64,000 nt of DNA from DAHUXN01 sp963811805. Its GTDB lineage: Bacteria > Acidobacteriota > Terriglobia > Acidiferrales > UBA7541. Below are positions 44,130-53,489 of the stretch, piece after piece. The stretch lies in the NCBI GenBank assembly GCA_963811805.1, contig CAWESU010000001.1, positions 1,674,001 through 1,738,000 of the forward strand, read 5' to 3'. Numbering within the stretch: the stretch's first letter is position 1; each line of letters begins with the position of its first letter. The notes beneath the pieces are model-generated. The model did not search any database. It saw only the letters and a list, made by a program, of their open reading frames with translations, and was not told where the DNA came from. Position numbers and translations under genes: made by a program.

Positions 44130-45344
44130 CTAAATCACTTCCAGTTTCTTCCCCACGCGCTCGAAAATTTCGAGCGCGTGCTCCAGATCGGCACGCTTAT
44201 GTGTCGCCGTCACGATGGCCCGCAGACGAGCTTTTCCTTCAGGAACCGTCGGATAGCCAATGGCCAGAGCCAGCAGCCCTTCGTCGAAAAGCTGGCGCGA
44301 AAACTCAAATGCTTTTGCCGCGTCGCCGACCATGATCGGTGTGATTGGCGTTTCGCTTTTGCCGGTGTCGAATCCCAGCCGCTTCAGGCGGCGCTTGAAA
44401 AATTTGGTGTTGCTCCACAGCCGCTTGATCAGTTTTTCGCCCGCTTCGGAATCGAGCAATTCGAAAGCCGCCTGGCACGTCGCAGTGACCGAAGGAGGAT
44501 GAGAGGTGGAAAAGAGGAACGGCCGGCCGCGATGATAGAGAAAATCGATGAGGTCTCGCGAGCCGCAGACGTAGCCGCCAATCGAACCAATGGCCTTGCT
44601 GAGCGTGCCGACTTGAATATCGACGCGTCCGTGGCAGCCCAGATGGTCCACGGTTCCGCGGCCATTTCGCCCGAGGACGCCGGAGGAATGCGCGTCGTCG
44701 ACCATCATGATGCAATTGTATTTCTCGGCCAGGTCGCATAATTGCGGCAACGGCGCGATGTCTCCATCCATCGAAAACACTCCGTCGGTGATGAGCAGCT
44801 TGTGGCCGCTCCATTCTATCGTTTCGATAAGAATGCGTTCGCAGTCGGAGACGTCCTTGTGCTTGAAAACTTTTATGGTGGCTTTCGAAAGCCGGCAGCC
44901 GTCGATGATCGACGCGTGATTCAATTCGTCGGAGATAATCAAGTCTTCCTTGCCAAGAATCGCGGAGACGGTCCCGGAATTGGCAGTGAATCCGGACTGA
45001 AAAACGACGCAGGCTTCCGTTCCTTTGAAGCGCGCGATCTGCTCTTCGAGCTCCATGTGAATTTTCATGGTGCCGACGATGCTGCGGACGGCGCCGGAGC
45101 CCACGCCGTATTTGCGAATGGCGTCGATGGCCGCACGGCGGAGCTTCGGGTGGGTGGTGAGGCCCAAATAATTGTTCGAACTGAGGTTGATGACTTCCTT
45201 GCCGTCCACTGTGGCGATGGGCTTCTGTTCACCTTCCAGAATGCGCAAACGAAAATGGAGATGCTGGGCTTTCAGGTCTTCCATCGCGTCGTGCAGATAC
45301 TGCGTCTGGGGCCGCGTGGACATGATAGGCGAAGGTGTGGCCAT
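44130..45344 (-). CDS. kbl: Glycine C-acetyltransferase (2-amino-3-ketobutyrate CoA ligase)
   Basis: PLP enzyme that cleaves 2-amino-3-oxobutyrate with CoA to glycine and acetyl-CoA, the second step of threonine degradation. The 404 residues show LSSNNYLGLTTHPKL, SGFTANSGTVSAIL, LNHASIIDGCRLS, VDDAHSSGVLG and the PLP lysine in VGTLSKAIGSIGGYV. It is of the alpha-oxoamine synthase family like bioF but lacks the BioF-type context. GGAGGAATT precedes ATG 45344. Tdh, the enzyme for the first step, is 500 bases away on the same strand, with one opposing small gene between them. Confidence 0.92.
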   Translation of the reverse strand: MATPSPIMSTRPQTQYLHDAMEDLKAQHLHFRLRILEGEQKPIATVDGKEVINLSSNNYLGLTTHPKLRRAAIDAIRKYGVGSGAVRSIVGTMKIHMELEEQIARFKGTEACVVFQSGFTANSGTVSAILGKEDLIISDELNHASIIDGCRLSKATIKVFKHKDVSDCERILIETIEWSGHKLLITDGVFSMDGDIAPLPQLCDLAEKYNCIMMVDDAHSSGVLGRNGRGTVDHLGCHGRVDIQVGTLSKAIGSIGGYVCGSRDLIDFLYHRGRPFLFSTSHPPSVTATCQAAFELLDSEAGEKLIKRLWSNTKFFKRRLKRLGFDTGKSETPITPIMVGDAAKAFEFSRQLFDEGLLALAIGYPTVPEGKARLRAIVTATHKRADLEHALEIFERVGKKLEVI

Positions 45345-45489
45345 AATTCCTCCTTCCAATGACGGAACTCCGGCGACGCAAAGAATCATTATAGGCCACG
45401 CAGCGCTTGAGCACGAGCGGCTAAAATTTGCTGACGCTTTTCAAAGTTCGGATTTTCGTGTCCCTCGAAAGAGGACTAGAATTGAAAGC

Positions 45490-45810
45490 ATGCCTCGAAC
45501 TCGCATCATGTACATAGAGAACAAATCTGCCGGACTGGTCGGCACGGCGCGCATCGGCCGTGTCACATTCAATAGGACCGGCAAAACTCTCCACAGAGGA
45601 AAAGCGTTCCAGGGCCTAAAGGGCAGCGGTTTCAAAGCCAACTATTACGATGTCGAGACAGGCGATCAATATTGGATATCAGGTCCGAGGAAAGACGGAG
45701 CGGACGGGCTGTATGGCCCACGTCCAACTCCAATAGACAAGGATGCCCGCCTAGAATATTGGACTGCTATTCGCGAAAAGCCAGGGAAAAAGAACCAAAA
45801 GACCACGTAA
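45490..45810 (+). CDS. Small conserved protein (often mislabelled as DXP synthase)
   Basis: A 106-residue protein: MYIENKSAGLVGTARIGRVTFN, then FQGLKGSGFKANYYDVETG, YWISGPRKDGADGLYG and ARLEYWTAIR. This is a widespread small family that databases sometimes call 1-deoxy-D-xylulose-5-phosphate synthase, but it has no TPP-binding or transketolase features. The function is unknown. It lies on the opposite strand between kbl and tdh and converges with tdh (28 bases between stops). ATG 45490 or 45508 could be the start; neither has a strong ribosome site. Confidence 0.75.
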   Translation: MPRTRIMYIENKSAGLVGTARIGRVTFNRTGKTLHRGKAFQGLKGSGFKANYYDVETGDQYWISGPRKDGADGLYGPRPTPIDKDARLEYWTAIREKPGKKNQKTT

Positions 45811-45838
45811 AGCGGCGCAGGAGGACTGCGCGGGGTTG

Positions 45839-46882
45839 TTATTTCACCACGCCGTTTGGGTAGAAAAGGATCTTGCCGGCCTGGCCGGTTTCGAGGAGGG
45901 CGAAGGCTTCCGCGAAACGCTCGAGAGGCAGGCGCTCGTTGAAAAGCGGCTCAAGATTGAGGCGGCCGGCTTTGAGCAGCGAAGTCATCTGCTCCCAGGT
46001 CTCAAACATCTTGCGGCCGTAAATTCCCTGTACCACCGCTCCTTTGAAAATTACGTCGCTCACCAGATCGAGCGTCACCGGCTCGCTGGGAATTCCCAGC
46101 AGCGAAGCGCGCCCGCCCTGACGCAGCATCTGGAAGCCCTGGCGAATCCCGGCAGGATTGCCGCTCATTTCCAGAAGCACGTCCACTCCGTCCTGGTCCG
46201 TCGCTTCGAGCACGCTCGCGACTGGATCGCTCGTGCGCGGATCGAAAACTTCATCTGCGCCCATTTGCTTGGCGAGAGCGCGCCGGTGCGCGTTCACTTC
46301 CGTGGCGAAAATCGTCGAACAGCCGCAAGCGCGCGCAACCGCAATGGACATCAATCCGATGGGGCCGCAGCCCGTCACCGAAACGGTTTGACCAGCGATT
46401 TCGCCGGCGAGAACTGTGTGAACGGCGTTGCCCAGCGGATCGAGAATGGCGGCGTAATGCTCGGGAATCGCCGGATCGATTTTCCAGACGTTGCGCGCCG
46501 GAATGCGCACAAATTCGGCGAAGCAGCCATCCGCGTCGATGCCGATGATTTTGACAAGGCGGCAAAGATGCGGCTGTCCCGCGCGGCAAGCGCGGCAGTG
46601 GCCGCAATTCACGTGCATTTCCGCGCTGACGAAATCGCCGGGCTTGACCGATTCCACTTCGGCGCCGATTTTTTCCACGGTGCCACAGAATTCGTGGCCA
46701 AAGGTCATCGGCGGCCGGATACGCGACGCCGACCATTTGTCCCAGTGATAAATGTGCAGGTCTGTGCCGCAGATCGAAGCCGCGCGAACGCGGATGAGAA
46801 CATCAGATGGACCAAACGTGGGCACGGAAACCGATTCCAGTTGCGCGCCCGGTTCCGGGCGCATCTTGCGCAGCGCTTTCAT
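45839..46882 (-). CDS. tdh: L-threonine 3-dehydrogenase
   Basis: Zinc- and NAD-dependent medium-chain dehydrogenase, oxidising threonine to 2-amino-3-oxobutyrate. In 347 residues: the catalytic zinc site ASICGTDLHIYHWDKW with GHEFCG, the structural zinc loop CGHCRACRAGQPHLC, NVWKIDPAIPEHYAAILDPLGNAVH-type features (DPLGNAVH is typical of Tdh), the Rossmann motif VTGCGPIG and IYGRKMFETWEQM near the end. It pairs with kbl to convert threonine to glycine and acetyl-CoA. Confidence 0.94.
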   Translation of the reverse strand: MKALRKMRPEPGAQLESVSVPTFGPSDVLIRVRAASICGTDLHIYHWDKWSASRIRPPMTFGHEFCGTVEKIGAEVESVKPGDFVSAEMHVNCGHCRACRAGQPHLCRLVKIIGIDADGCFAEFVRIPARNVWKIDPAIPEHYAAILDPLGNAVHTVLAGEIAGQTVSVTGCGPIGLMSIAVARACGCSTIFATEVNAHRRALAKQMGADEVFDPRTSDPVASVLEATDQDGVDVLLEMSGNPAGIRQGFQMLRQGGRASLLGIPSEPVTLDLVSDVIFKGAVVQGIYGRKMFETWEQMTSLLKAGRLNLEPLFNERLPLERFAEAFALLETGQAGKILFYPNGVVK

Positions 46883-46992
46883 AAAAGGGTTCGCCTTCGA
46901 TGATGGGAATCATTGCCAGCGGAGTGAATTTGCTTCGCCAAACCGCTGATGGTAGCACACGCCGCGCGATAGCGGAAAGCGCCGCCAAGAAC

Positions 46993-48342
46993 ATGAAAAG
47001 AAGCGAGATTTTCCTGAACTTCCGCTACAATCGCGCGCGGTTCTGGAAAGTCGCGCATTCGGCGGAGGGCGACACTTTGGCGTTCAACGAGCGGATAAGA
47101 GAGATTCGCGAAGGCTTCGAGCCGGCCTTCTGGGTGGCGAATATCACGGAGCTATTTGAGCGCCTTGCGTACTATGGGGCGTTCGCATCGCTGGCGAACT
47201 ATCTGCATTCGAGTCTGGGCTTTCCGACGGAGCAGACGGCGAGCCTTTCGGGAATTTTTGGAGGACTGGTTTGGTTTCTGGCGATTGTCGGCGGCGCGGT
47301 AGCCGACCGGCTCGGATTCCGTCGCGCGCTTTCTGCGGCTTATCTGATTCTCACGTGTTCCTATTTTCTGCTTGGCTCGATTGGCTCTTCTTGGATGGGG
47401 CCGGTACGCAACGCGGTGCCGCTCTTCTGGATCGTGCTAGTAATTTTGATGCTGCCGGCGCTGGGAATTTCGATGGTCAAGCCCGCGGTGGTGGGCACGA
47501 CGGCGCGAACGTCAAAAGAGAACGTCCGCTCCATCGGCTACTCGATTTACTACACGCTGGTGAACGTTGGCGGAGCAGCCGGGCCCTTTGTTGCATCGCT
47601 GGCGCACCGTCACATTGGCGTGCAAAGCGTTTTCCGCATTTCTGCGCTGTGCGTGTTCGTGATGTTTTTTGCTGTCCTGATTTTTTTCAAAGAGCCAAGA
47701 AAGCCCGGCGAAATCCAAACGACTTCGCTTGCACAGACGGCGAGAAATCTGGCGACAGTTATTTCGAATCCCCGTTTCATGCTGTTTTTGCTTATTTTCT
47801 CCGGCTATTGGGTTGTTTATTGGCAGGTCTATATCGGGTTGTCGCTGTACGTCACCGGATACATCAACCCGCACGCAGACGTCGAATTGATTATCATGAC
47901 GGACGGGCTAGCGGTGATCTGCCTGCAGATTCTGATCAGCTACCTCACGCAAAGGATACGCCCGTTCCGCGCCATTACGATTGGAACGGTCATCAGTGCA
48001 CTCGCCTGGCTTATCTTAGCGTTCCACCCAACAATTGGCGGCGCGGTGACCACAGTGTTCGTTGTCGCTCTCGGCGAAATGACACTTTCGCCGCGCTACT
48101 ATGAATACGTCTCGCACCTTGCGCCTCCGGGCCAGCAGGGCACGTATATGGGTTTCGCTTTTGTGCCCATCGGCGTGGGCTCGCTCGTAGGCGGTCCGGT
48201 CATGGGCCGCTTCCTGCACCATTTCGGTGAGGTCATGCACCACCCGGAGCGTGCTTGGTGGGCCATGACAGGGATTGGGTTGCTGACCGCGCTATGTTTG
48301 TGGATTTACGACAGGACCCTCAAGCCCTCTGACGTCAGTTGA
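46993..48342 (+). CDS. POT-type (proton-dependent oligopeptide) MFS transporter
   Basis: A multi-pass membrane protein of up to 449 residues with about 12 helices. The start region FWVANITELFERLAYYGAFASLANYL matches the E-x2-E-R motif of helix 1 in POT transporters; GIFGGLVWFLAIVGGAVADRLG and the YTLVNVGGAAGPFVAS segment fit helices 2 and 5. Substrates of this group are di- and tripeptides, though it could be another MFS branch. The start is unsure: ATG 46993 or TTG 47077, the latter with GGAGGG at 8 bases. Its stop overlaps that of the convergent TPR gene by 8 bases. Confidence 0.8.
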   Translation: MKRSEIFLNFRYNRARFWKVAHSAEGDTLAFNERIREIREGFEPAFWVANITELFERLAYYGAFASLANYLHSSLGFPTEQTASLSGIFGGLVWFLAIVGGAVADRLGFRRALSAAYLILTCSYFLLGSIGSSWMGPVRNAVPLFWIVLVILMLPALGISMVKPAVVGTTARTSKENVRSIGYSIYYTLVNVGGAAGPFVASLAHRHIGVQSVFRISALCVFVMFFAVLIFFKEPRKPGEIQTTSLAQTARNLATVISNPRFMLFLLIFSGYWVVYWQVYIGLSLYVTGYINPHADVELIIMTDGLAVICLQILISYLTQRIRPFRAITIGTVISALAWLILAFHPTIGGAVTTVFVVALGEMTLSPRYYEYVSHLAPPGQQGTYMGFAFVPIGVGSLVGGPVMGRFLHHFGEVMHHPERAWWAMTGIGLLTALCLWIYDRTLKPSDVS

Positions 48343-48817
48343 CCATGCGGCGGAGATGATCGAGCGCCTGTTGCGCGAGAGCATATTCGGGCTCGATGCG
48401 CAGAGCGGCCTGGAATTCCCCTCGTGCCAGCGCGAGCATGCCCTTCGCCGCGTAAATGCGGCCCAAGTTGTAATGCGGAAAATGGCGCGGCTCGTAGCGC
48501 GGCGCTTCGATGGCGCGCTCCAGCCAAGACTTGGCCTCGTCAAGCCGCCCGAGCGAGATCATATACGCGCCGATATCATTGTACGGATTGCCAAAATCAG
48601 GGTCGACTTCGATGGCGCGTTTGCACTCTTCGATTGCCTCCTCGATTTTCCCCTGAAAGTGTAAAGTCCACCCCAGGAAGGTGTGCGCCTCTGCAGTGGG
48701 ATGAATTGCGAGCGATTTCTGATAGAGTTCCGCGGCGTGATCGTAGTCGCCGTCCATTTGTGCGCGGTAAGCCTCATTGAACGCTTCCCAAGCGCGCATG
48801 ATTTTGTCAGGAGCCAT
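48335..48817 (-). CDS. TPR-repeat protein
   Basis: A 160-residue protein from ATG 48817 (MAPDKIMRAWEAFNEAY). It contains about four TPR-like helical pairs: AELYQKSLAIHPTAEAHTFLGWTLHFQGK, AIEECKRAIEVDPDFGNPYNDIGAYMISLGR, AKSWLERAIEAP and ALARGEFQAALRIEPEYALAQQAL signatures. The partner is unknown. A longer frame up to 49003 overlaps the divergent cytochrome gene and is not used. It converges with the POT transporter. Confidence 0.85.
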   Translation of the reverse strand: MAPDKIMRAWEAFNEAYRAQMDGDYDHAAELYQKSLAIHPTAEAHTFLGWTLHFQGKIEEAIEECKRAIEVDPDFGNPYNDIGAYMISLGRLDEAKSWLERAIEAPRYEPRHFPHYNLGRIYAAKGMLALARGEFQAALRIEPEYALAQQALDHLRRMVN

Positions 48818-48878
48818 CGGCAACTGTTTCGTAACATAGCGGTCGGCGGGAGTCAAACTCTGCGGAGTTAAAAGCGGG

Positions 48879-49238
48879 ATGCGGACGACGATGATTTTGT
48901 GTCTGGCGCTTGCCCTGACGGCGTCGATGGCTGTTCGCCGCGGAAACGCGTCGCGCGCAGTCCAAATCTCTAATACTTCCATTGCCGATCTATCGGATGG
49001 CAAGCTGGTTTACGACCGGAAATGCGAGGCGTGCCACTTCAGCACAAGCACCGAGAAGAAAATCGGCTCAGGGCTCGCCGGATTGATGAAGCGCGCGAAG
49101 TTTAGAAATGGCATGACGGCCGACGACGATCATTTGCGGCGCGTGATTGAACGCGGCGGAAAGGACATGCCGGGCTTTCGCGATTCGCTGAAGGAGAGAC
49201 AGATCCGCGACTTGATCGCCTACGTGAAAACGTTCTAA
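48879..49238 (+). CDS. Small c-type cytochrome
   Basis: A 119-residue secreted monohaem cytochrome c. After an N-terminal signal, the haem site is C49-E-A-C52-H53 in KCEACHFS, and the distal ligand is M97 in KDMPGF; the C-terminal helix RQIRDLIAYVKTF is typical of class I. It is probably a periplasmic electron carrier. Its stop overlaps that of the convergent pncA gene by 4 bases. Confidence 0.93.
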   Translation: MRTTMILCLALALTASMAVRRGNASRAVQISNTSIADLSDGKLVYDRKCEACHFSTSTEKKIGSGLAGLMKRAKFRNGMTADDDHLRRVIERGGKDMPGFRDSLKERQIRDLIAYVKTF

Positions 49239-49879
49239 GCGGAGCGTCCGGAAGAGCGCTCGATCATAGCCAGCGCCTCGCTGGTCGTGATGAGCCGTGC
49301 GCCGCGGACCGCGAGTTCGTTGAGAGTTTTCTTGCCTTCTGCCGCGTCGAGCGCCTCGATCGCATCTGTCACGAGCGCCACGTGCCTTCCGCGGTCGAGC
49401 AAGCCTTTCGCTGCAAGCCGCACGCAGAATTCCGTGACCACGCCGAACACGATGAATTCGCAATCCGCCGGGAGCTGCGCGAGCAGTTTCTCCGTTGCGG
49501 GATTATCGAAGACGTCGAGCGTCTGTTTTTCGACAACCACTTGCTGAACGCTGGAAATGTTTGCGGGAATGCTGGCAAGGGCGTTGTTTTCGATGTGTAC
49601 CGATTCCTTGGCTTTCAGTTCCGGAACGATTTCGGCGCCGAGCGTGCCGCGCACGCAATGCGGCGGGAAGCGCTGAAATTCAGCGTCATCCGGTGCGTGC
49701 TGGTCGGTGCTCGAAATCAAGAGGGCTTTCCCGGCGCGGGCCGCGTCGACCAGCCGGCGCATATTAGGAATCCGCTCTTCCGCGCCGGGCACGTACAACT
49801 TGCCGCCGGGCAGCATGAAGTCCGCCTGTGCATCCACTTCCCAAAGCACTACGCGCGAATTGAGTTCCGCTGCCGCCAT
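49235..49879 (-). CDS. pncA: Nicotinamidase-like cysteine hydrolase
   Basis: A 214-residue isochorismatase-fold hydrolase. It has DAQADFMLPGGKLYVPGAE at the start (catalytic aspartate and GGxL-V-GA as in nicotinamidases), a TDQHAPDDAEF loop in the position of the metal-binding D-x-H, VEKQTLDVFDNP with the catalytic lysine and VFGVVTEFCVRLAAKG with the nucleophilic cysteine. Because pncB lies 87 bases upstream on the same strand, conversion of nicotinamide to nicotinate is the likely role. Confidence 0.85.
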   Translation of the reverse strand: MAAAELNSRVVLWEVDAQADFMLPGGKLYVPGAEERIPNMRRLVDAARAGKALLISSTDQHAPDDAEFQRFPPHCVRGTLGAEIVPELKAKESVHIENNALASIPANISSVQQVVVEKQTLDVFDNPATEKLLAQLPADCEFIVFGVVTEFCVRLAAKGLLDRGRHVALVTDAIEALDAAEGKKTLNELAVRGARLITTSEALAMIERSSGRSA

Positions 49880-49966
49880 AAATATATCTTGCCTACGGCG
49901 ATTTTAGCCCTTTGGTCGCGAACAAGCGAATTTGAGTGCCGCGAAGTCGGTGCGGCGGGGAAACCC

Positions 49967-51328
49967 TCAGGTGCGCTGACGGATGCGGCGGCGAACTTGC
50001 TGGAGGAGCATCCTCAGGGGTTTGCTGTGCTGCACAGGATACGGAGTCGCCGGGCCGGTCGAGAGCAGCCGCGAGGGAAGTCGCTTCAATGATTCTGCGC
50101 AGCGCTGCCGCGCGGCGCTCAAAGGCTCAGCCGGCGCGATGCGCTTACCCGCGCACATCACCGGAACTAATAGAACTTCTGTGCCTCTATGGACTTCGCT
50201 ATCGAGAGCGATCAAATCCCTTTTCCATTTTCCTCGCGAGTCGGCAAAACGAAATACTTGCTTCCGGCCTGGAAAAGTTGCTTTCGCTTCGCTCAGCTTC
50301 ACTGCCTCGCGAGTTTTTCCGGCATGTTCGAGCTCAACCAATTTGTAAATCATGCTGAGGTTCCGCGCGTCGGTTGGCGCAACCAGCGCGCTCCCCACGC
50401 CAAACGCATCGATTTTGGCGTCGCGGCGTATGAGTGCGGAAATCCTTTTCTCATCGAGGTCGCCGGAGGCAAAAATCTGCACGTCCTGCCATCCGGCACG
50501 ATCGAGTTGTGCGCGCACCCAGAGGCTGTCCGCCGCCATGTCGCCACTGTCGAGCCGTACGCCCGCTGGCTTGCGGCCCGCGGCAATAATTTTCCGAAGC
50601 GCTGCGCGAACGTTGTACGTGTCCAAAAGCAGCGTGGCTTGTTCCGGAAAGACGTCGAGAAAGCGCGCAAACGCCTGTGCTTCGTCTTCGTAGGCCATGA
50701 TCCAGGAATGCGCCTGCGTGCCGTAAGCGGGTATGCCGAACGTCCTGGCGGCAATGACATTGGAAGTCCCCGCGCAACCTGCAATCCAAGCGGCGCGCGC
50801 CGCAAAGATTCCCGCTTCGGCACCATGGGCGCGCCGAGCGCCAAATTCCACCACGGGTTTGCCGCCGGCTGCGGCAACCAGCCGCGCGGCCCGGCTGGCA
50901 ACCATCGTTTGAAAATTCACGCCGGAAAGAAGGCGTGTTTCGGCAAGCTGCGCCTCGATGATCGGCGCTGTCACGCGCAGGATCGGCTCGTTGGCGAAAA
51001 CAACTGACCCCTCTGGAACCGCCCAAACTTCGCCGGTGAAACGGAACTGCGACAAGTAATCAAAGAACTCCCCACGAACATGACGGAACAGAGGGTCGCG
51101 GCGCAGGTAGTCAATCTCGTCAGGCGCAAAGCGCACGCTTTCCAGGAAATCGAGCGCCTGTTCAAGGCCGGCAGCCACCAAGAAATTGCGTTCTGGAGGA
51201 AGCTCGCGCACGAACAGTTCGAAAGTAGCGTGAGCCTCGAAGCCGTTTTGGAAATAGCCCGCGGCCATGGTCAGCTCATACAAATCCGTCAGCAGGCCGG
51301 AGCTCTCGCGCGCGAAGGATGGAATCAT
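49967..51328 (-). CDS. pncB: Nicotinate phosphoribosyltransferase
   Basis: Forms nicotinate mononucleotide from nicotinate and PRPP in NAD salvage. The 453 residues include LLTDLYELTMAAGYFQNG at the start, FELFVRELPPERNFLVAAGL, EFGARRAHGAEAG, AYGTQAHSWIMAY with the histidine phosphorylated in this family, LLDTYNVRAAL, GVRLDSGD and FASGDLDE. The last ~40 residues are basic and probably disordered. With pncA downstream it makes a two-step nicotinamide salvage unit. Confidence 0.95.
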   Translation of the reverse strand: MIPSFARESSGLLTDLYELTMAAGYFQNGFEAHATFELFVRELPPERNFLVAAGLEQALDFLESVRFAPDEIDYLRRDPLFRHVRGEFFDYLSQFRFTGEVWAVPEGSVVFANEPILRVTAPIIEAQLAETRLLSGVNFQTMVASRAARLVAAAGGKPVVEFGARRAHGAEAGIFAARAAWIAGCAGTSNVIAARTFGIPAYGTQAHSWIMAYEDEAQAFARFLDVFPEQATLLLDTYNVRAALRKIIAAGRKPAGVRLDSGDMAADSLWVRAQLDRAGWQDVQIFASGDLDEKRISALIRRDAKIDAFGVGSALVAPTDARNLSMIYKLVELEHAGKTREAVKLSEAKATFPGRKQVFRFADSRGKWKRDLIALDSEVHRGTEVLLVPVMCAGKRIAPAEPLSAARQRCAESLKRLPSRLLSTGPATPYPVQHSKPLRMLLQQVRRRIRQRT

Positions 51329-51500
51329 CGAATTAGGTCAAAGTTGACGACGGCGCGGATGACAAATGCCCGAAAGCGAGAGGAAGAACCACTCATCCAT
51401 GAAATCAAACAACGAGGGATAGCGAGCACCCCAGCGCCCATGCTTAGCGGCTCGGCCAAGGGCCGCCGGGGTGTCGTCGCAAAACTCTGGGTTCCGAGGG

Positions 51501-51803
51501 CTACTTGAGAGCCGCGTCTTTGAAGGCCTTAGCGGCGCGAAGGCGAACCACGGTCTTGGCCTTAATCTTAATCGCCTCTCCGGTCGCCGGATTGCGCCCC
51601 ATGCGCGCCTTGCGGTGCGCCTTCACCGCGCGTCCGATGCCTGGAATTACGAACTTGCCTACGCCCTTGCATTCCTTCACGGCGAGGTTGAACAGCTCAT
51701 CGAAAAACGCCGCGGTCTGCTTCTTTGACACCGGCTTGTCCTTCGTACTCACCTTCTCGGTCAGATAGGTGATGATCTTGGACTTGCTCATCGGGGTTGC
51801 CAT
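51501..51803 (-). CDS. HU-family DNA-binding protein
   Basis: A 100-residue nucleoid protein: SKSKIITYLTEKVSTKDKPVSKKQTAAFFDELFNL is the helical body, GVGKFVIPGIGRAVKAHRKARMGRNPATGE the beta arm with the GRNPATGE proline tip, and AKTVVRLRAAKAFKDAA the end. GAGGAGAAAG precedes ATG 51803. It is a single gene, as usual. Confidence 0.95.
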   Translation of the reverse strand: MATPMSKSKIITYLTEKVSTKDKPVSKKQTAAFFDELFNLAVKECKGVGKFVIPGIGRAVKAHRKARMGRNPATGEAIKIKAKTVVRLRAAKAFKDAALK

Positions 51804-51973
51804 CGTATTGCTTTCTCCTCTTTTCAAGCGAATTTTGCACTACTCCCTGCTGGGAGGCCGGGGGCACTATAGCCGTACAAAGGGGCCAACGCAAGCAAAA
51901 ATGATGAAAAATACGCGAAAAATCAGGGTTTTTGGATGCGCCGGCCGCAGGCCAACGCCAGCGGCCCGCCGTT

Positions 51974-53338
51974 TCAAATCTGTGCCAAATTGGAATAGAA
52001 AATTGCGATGGACTTGATCCCGCTGAAATAATTCTCCAGCAGAATGTGCTCGTCGGGAGCATGAGCGTTCTCGTCCGGCAGGCCGAGTCCGATGAGCACG
52101 CATGGCACGTTGAACGTATCGTGCATTTGCGTGACGAACGGGATTGACCCACCCTCCCGGATGAAAACTGCTTTTTTCCCAAATCCCTTCTGTAACGCCT
52201 GAATGGCGTTTCGGAAAATGGGATGCGTAAAAGGCGCGACCCACGGCTTGCCCGTGCTGAGAACCTCGAACTTGCAGTGGACGGTTTTCGGCAGGAGCTT
52301 CCGGATGTGCCGTTCCACTTGTCTCGCAATCTTTGCTGGATTCTGATTCGGCACAAGCCGGGTCGAGATTTTCGCGAACGCCTTGGACGGGATGACTGTC
52401 TTTGAGCCCTCGCCGGTATAGCCGCCCCAGATTCCATTCAGTTCTAGCGTCGGCCGGCACCAGATGCGCTCCACCGTACTAAATCCTTTTTCACCGCACA
52501 GCCCCGGAGCGCCCACCATTTTGCGAAAATCCGACTCCTTCCAAGGAAGAGATTTGAGCGCCTTTCGCTCCTTTGCGGATAGAGCGACAACGGCATCGTA
52601 AAAGCCCGGCACGGTGACCCGGAAATTCTTGTCGTGTAACTTGGCGATGGCTTCGGCCAATATGGTGATGGGATTGGGAACGGCCCCGCCAAAAGTACCG
52701 GAGTGAAGGTCCTGGGCAGGGCCTTTTATCTCGATCTGGTAATAGTTAAGGCCGCGAAGACCGTAGGTTACCGAGGGCACCCCTGGCGCCAGCATGGATG
52801 TGTCGGAGACGACGAGCGCGTCAGCCTTAAGCCTTTCCTTGTTTCGCGCAACGAAATCCCACAGACTCACGCTTCCGACTTCTTCTTCCCCTTCGATGAT
52901 CACCTTTATGTTGACCGGGAGCTTGCCCTGCGATTTTCGCAGAGCCTCCAATGCTTTCAAATGAATGTGCACCTGGCCCTTGTCGTCCGCGGTACCGCGG
53001 CCATAAAGTTTTCCGTCGCGCACAGCGGGTTCAAACGCGGGTGAAGTCCAGAATTCCAGGGGGTCCGCCGGCTGCACATCGTAATGCCCGTAGAAAAGAA
53101 TCGTTGGTGCGCCTGGGGCTTCGAGAGAATCGGCCAGAACCAACGGATGCAGTTTGGTAGGGATGATCTCCGCATTCGCGAAACCAGCATCCCGCAACCG
53201 GTCTGCCACCCACTGCGCGGTGCGCACGATATCCGCTTTGTGTTCGGTCTTGGTGCTGATACTTGGAATGCGCAGGAATTCTTTGAGCTCGTTCAGATTG
53301 GCGTCGCGATGACTCTCGATGTAATCGAGAAAATCCAT
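51974..53338 (-). CDS. M20-family dipeptidase/carboxypeptidase
   Basis: A 454-residue zinc peptidase. Metal ligands and catalytic residues are in place: FYGHYDVQP (His and catalytic Asp), GRGTADDKGQ (bridging Asp), IEGEEEVGS (catalytic Glu and ligand), DTSMLAPGVPS and the late HAPDEH. The lid domain GLNYYQIEIKGPAQDLHSGTFGG carries the conserved histidine of the dimer contact. This resembles cytosolic non-specific dipeptidases. ATG 53338 is chosen; an in-frame extension to 53560 has no family similarity and overlaps the divergent PilZ gene. Confidence 0.93.
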   Translation of the reverse strand: MDFLDYIESHRDANLNELKEFLRIPSISTKTEHKADIVRTAQWVADRLRDAGFANAEIIPTKLHPLVLADSLEAPGAPTILFYGHYDVQPADPLEFWTSPAFEPAVRDGKLYGRGTADDKGQVHIHLKALEALRKSQGKLPVNIKVIIEGEEEVGSVSLWDFVARNKERLKADALVVSDTSMLAPGVPSVTYGLRGLNYYQIEIKGPAQDLHSGTFGGAVPNPITILAEAIAKLHDKNFRVTVPGFYDAVVALSAKERKALKSLPWKESDFRKMVGAPGLCGEKGFSTVERIWCRPTLELNGIWGGYTGEGSKTVIPSKAFAKISTRLVPNQNPAKIARQVERHIRKLLPKTVHCKFEVLSTGKPWVAPFTHPIFRNAIQALQKGFGKKAVFIREGGSIPFVTQMHDTFNVPCVLIGLGLPDENAHAPDEHILLENYFSGIKSIAIFYSNLAQI

Positions 53339-53489
53339 TCTTCTCAGACCGTCCTCTCTTAAGCGCAGCGCCAGACACGTCGCGTGACGGTACGTCACAG
53401 CAATCAAGAAGCAGGCATTGTACGAGTACCAATCAGTTGCAGCAAGCGGAAAGCAACGCTTTGATTCAGTTGACTCGCGTGGGCCGTTG

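Noticed and set aside
45490..45810. 1-deoxy-D-xylulose-5-phosphate synthase
   Set aside because: The family is often given this name, but at 106 residues it has no TPP-binding motif or transketolase domain.
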